Shown here: positions 61,700 through 64,000 of the stretch, one piece after another
Layout: each line of letters starts with the position of its first letter
Position numbering within the stretch: position 1 is the stretch's first letter
Assembly (NCBI GenBank): GCA_900074885.1
Contig: FJUW01000014.1
Location: forward strand, 192,505-256,504
Reading direction: 5' to 3'
DNA: 64,000 nucleotides
DNA from: Rhynchosporium graminicola
Taxonomy: Eukaryota; Ascomycota; Leotiomycetes; Helotiales; Ploettnerulaceae
The notes under the pieces: model-generated
Databases searched by the model: none
The model's input: only the letters and a program-made list of their open reading frames with translations
Told to the model about the DNA's origin: nothing
Program-made: the position numbers and the translations under genes

Positions 61700-62260
61700 A
61701 ATCCACTCTGATGACTTTCATCGTAGCTTTCTAAATACTTCTTCTTCTTAGTCCAAACCAATAATATTACTCTGCTACTTTGTATGCCTCGAATATGATA
61801 TTCTTATATAGGATTATCTCATAAAGTGCTATAAATATCTTTTCACATATTTTGTAGGGTCATTCGAACGCCCTATATATGGCCTCTAAAGCAAAATGTC
61901 CAGGCATTACCTTTAGCGCATTACGCCCTGAAGCACTCCCTGGAGCAATAGCGTCTTCCAGAGATTACCCCTTTGATTAGCAACCTACGATCTCTATCTC
62001 GGCTAATCTGGAGTTTACAGCACATTCCATGAGATAGTGGACTGCCAAGCCACAAGCCTCAAATACGCGCCAGCCGCAAGCGTCGAGAATTCGAAGTCGA
62101 TACTTCTATATTTAGCACAAACCTTCCTGGCATCAACAGAGCGCTCAAATTCCGAACGCCCTCGCCCATTGACTGACTTCCCAAACGCTGGACCCGCCCA
62201 GCGCTTATAGTACGTCAGGCTACTCGCCGTCTACTCAAACTGTTAATTTCGTCCAAGAAG
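61700..62260. other. Intergenic, no gene seen
   Basis: Normal composition, short frames only. Confidence 0.4.
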
Positions 62261-62617
62261 ATGATGTGCTCAGCAGAATTACCACCAATCGTCGTCAATA
62301 CTCAAATGTCCCTATGTATCATTGATGGCTTGTGGGTCTTATCTTGCAGATCTTTCCTCCGACCTTCTATTCCTCCTTTTAGTACTGCTGAAAACCTCTC
62401 CTTTGAAGACCTGTCTGGCAATTCAAAATCAATATGCGGTTTCGATATCAATATAACAAATCCAACTAATGTCATGTTTGCGCTATGCCATGATTACAGC
62501 AGCCTGAGACTTTATAATGTCACCTGGAACAAATTAACTGCTTTCAAAGTGGGTTTAATATGTATCGTCCTAATATCATCTGCTAATTGCTGGTCTAGTG
62601 ATGCATGCGGCCGTTGA
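62261..62617 (+). CDS. Weak ORF, 118 codons, unrecognised
   Basis: ATGATG at 62261 opens a frame to TGA at 62615-62617. It is rich in Ser, Leu and Cys, without a recognisable domain. A hydrophobic stretch near the C-terminus (VGLICIVLISSA) could be a membrane segment. It might be an exon or a chance ORF. Confidence 0.25.
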   Translation: MMCSAELPPIVVNTQMSLCIIDGLWVLSCRSFLRPSIPPFSTAENLSFEDLSGNSKSICGFDINITNPTNVMFALCHDYSSLRLYNVTWNKLTAFKVGLICIVLISSANCWSSDACGR

Positions 62618-62933
62618 AGGATGTTGTCTGATGAAATGCGTATCGCCTAAAGTCGGCGTCAAGGCATGTGCAGGCCTGGATAGGTCTATATTGGGCCAGG
62701 TGGTTTCGTATCATAGCAAGACACCGGGATTGGGTTTCATTATCCCCAAAGTCTCTCACGTATTGCGTGTGTATTTCCTATAAGTTGTACACGTCTGCTG
62801 TCCTACTTATCAACAGTCTTATTGTTCTCTTCACATCAGATCATATCTTCTGCACCTTGCATCTTGTACACAGATATTCTCAGTCCACTGAACTCTTTCA
62901 TTCCGCATCATATATACCACCTATTCCAGCAAC

Positions 62934-63473
62934 ATGTCTCGCCAAATTTATCTCCTAGTTTTCCCAGCACCAGTTAATGCCTCTCGTATCAACGGCACTC
63001 GTGCTCATTTGGGCAATACTCGTTCCAGAGGCAGGATCCGAAACAAAAGGCACTGTCATTCATGTTACCGGAACTCCTTTTACTGGCTACGGACTGGAAT
63101 TTAAGCGCGGGTACGAATCCGCATTGACTCGCCGAGTATACCATAGGATACCTCTTGCATTGGTCAAAGAGGAGCATATACAAGACGTGCTCCAAACACG
63201 CCCAGACGAGGTCGATATCAATCCCAGAGATGCACTAGAGGTGGAAGCGAAGAAAATTGATCCGCCAACCGCAAGTCCAGAGCCTTTGAACCCTAAAGTG
63301 GTAAGCTAAGACTGGCCTAGTACTGCGAATACATATCTAATGTCTAGCAACAGGGCAAGAGGTGCCAAGACTGGACACTTGAGTATATTGAGTGGTTGAT
63401 CAGTCGTGGATATCTGACCTCTGAAGTACTCGCTGTCTTGGATACTGCGAAAGCCCTTGAAACTCGCTCATAG
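62934..63473 (+). pseudogene. Small fungal MSRQIYLLV/VIHVTG-type protein with an apparent 1-nt frameshift
   Basis: Two exons, 62934-63300 and 63354-63473, flank a 53-bp GT-AG intron. ATG 62934 begins MSRQIYLLVFPAP, the typical start of a family of small (about 160-residue) fungal proteins of unknown function. The conserved middle, KGTVIHVTG...FKRGYE, is in the next frame. The frames would join at the TTT run 63008-63010, where dropping one T turns AHLGNT into the conserved AHWAI. The C-terminal exon (CQDWTLEYIEWLISRGYL, then a final LDTA) also fits the family. So this is either a sequencing error, a recent pseudogene or, less likely, an unrecognised intron; no acceptable splice pair restores the frame. 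Corrected length would be about 161 residues. Confidence 0.65.
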
Positions 63474-63539
63474 AATGACTGGATGGAAATTGCTTTGTAG
63501 CGCTTGTTGTATGAGATAGTTTAGTTAAGAATGTGATAT

Positions 63540-64000
63540 TTCGGACTTAGAATAGAAGGATATCAAGAGAGTGTAAAAATGATTATTTTCGTTAGGGTCG
63601 TTCTTGTTTTCCCAATAAACTATAATAATACAGCCCTAGGAAATAAAAGATATAGAAGAAGTTTTAAATATTATTATATTAAAGATAATAGAAAGCTCTA
63701 TCTATCTAAGTTATAGGATACTAGTTATAACTATTTGCATAAAATATTTCATTTAAGAATTATAATGCAGGAGTAGAGCGGGCTTTAGATAACGAGATTG
63801 CCTTGTAGTAATCTATAATCTTTTAAGTATGATGATCACTTGATATGCTGAGGTAAATAAGTATAATTGTATAATAGAAGAGCTACTAGAGATTCGCTAA
63901 TAACGATATAGTTTATATAGAAACTAATTACTAAAGAGAGAAAGTTTTTTTTGGCTTCTCTTATATTAAAGTATAAGAGTAAAAGAACCTATATATATAG
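63540..64000. other. AT-rich, RIP-like stretch at the right edge
   Basis: Composition turns TA-rich about 70 bp after the last gene. No frame, LTR or TIR is recognised. It may be the start of another repeat block beyond the window. Confidence 0.5.

Overview
This is nuclear DNA of a filamentous ascomycete (Pezizomycotina). The normal-composition parts hold genes with short GT-AG introns of 51-97 bp (plus one GC-AG intron). Most of the rest is AT-rich repeat DNA almost devoid of CA and TG dinucleotides. Its recognisable reading frames are broken almost only at former Trp and Gln codons (TGG to TAG, CAG/CAA to TAG/TAA). That is the signature of repeat-induced point mutation (RIP).

Layout. (1) 93-11877 is a long-TIR Tc1/mariner-like DNA transposon (called M here) with two convergent dead genes. 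It was invaded by an LTR element of family A (1601-9990, target duplication atacc), itself invaded by a minus-strand Gypsy element of family B (1786-8584, cctta), and separately by a solo family-A LTR (10802-11003, ctccg). (2) 11900-26750 is a gene island: a DUF255/thioredoxin-domain protein (12206-14892), a gene split by a hAT transposon (15764-19706, 8-bp duplication), an FAD-dependent aromatic monooxygenase with seven exons (21750-23865), and a NUDIX ADP-sugar pyrophosphatase with five exons (24934-25958) followed 5 bp later by a 403-bp MITE. (3) 26756-61400 is about 35 kb of nested, RIP-degraded transposons: a second M fragment, Copia family C, Gypsy chromovirus D, families A and B, LTR element E carrying a 6 x 180-bp tandem repeat, and chromovirus F inside E. 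(4) 61400-63480 returns to normal composition, with two weak ORFs and one recognisable small fungal gene carrying an apparent 1-nt frameshift (62934-63473). From about 63540 the sequence is AT-rich again.

The intact genes look like ordinary housekeeping or catabolic genes and form no evident pathway or cluster. The nesting can be read exactly, because most insertions still have perfect 5-bp (LTR) or 8-bp (hAT) target duplications. Three single-N joints (32821, 37338, 43375) all lie inside retroelements, and one is flanked by a 1299-bp near-identical duplication, so the order and copy number between 26.7 and 46 kb should not be trusted as genomic fact. A 461-bp N gap lies at 16058-16518.

The least familiar items are the 60-residue tandem-repeat reading frame in element E, the accessory ORF of transposon M, the gag-only family A that shares its LTR end and leader with family B, and a 17-bp spacer inverted inside a 62-bp-arm palindrome at 1724-1864. 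All names M and A-G are labels for this window only.
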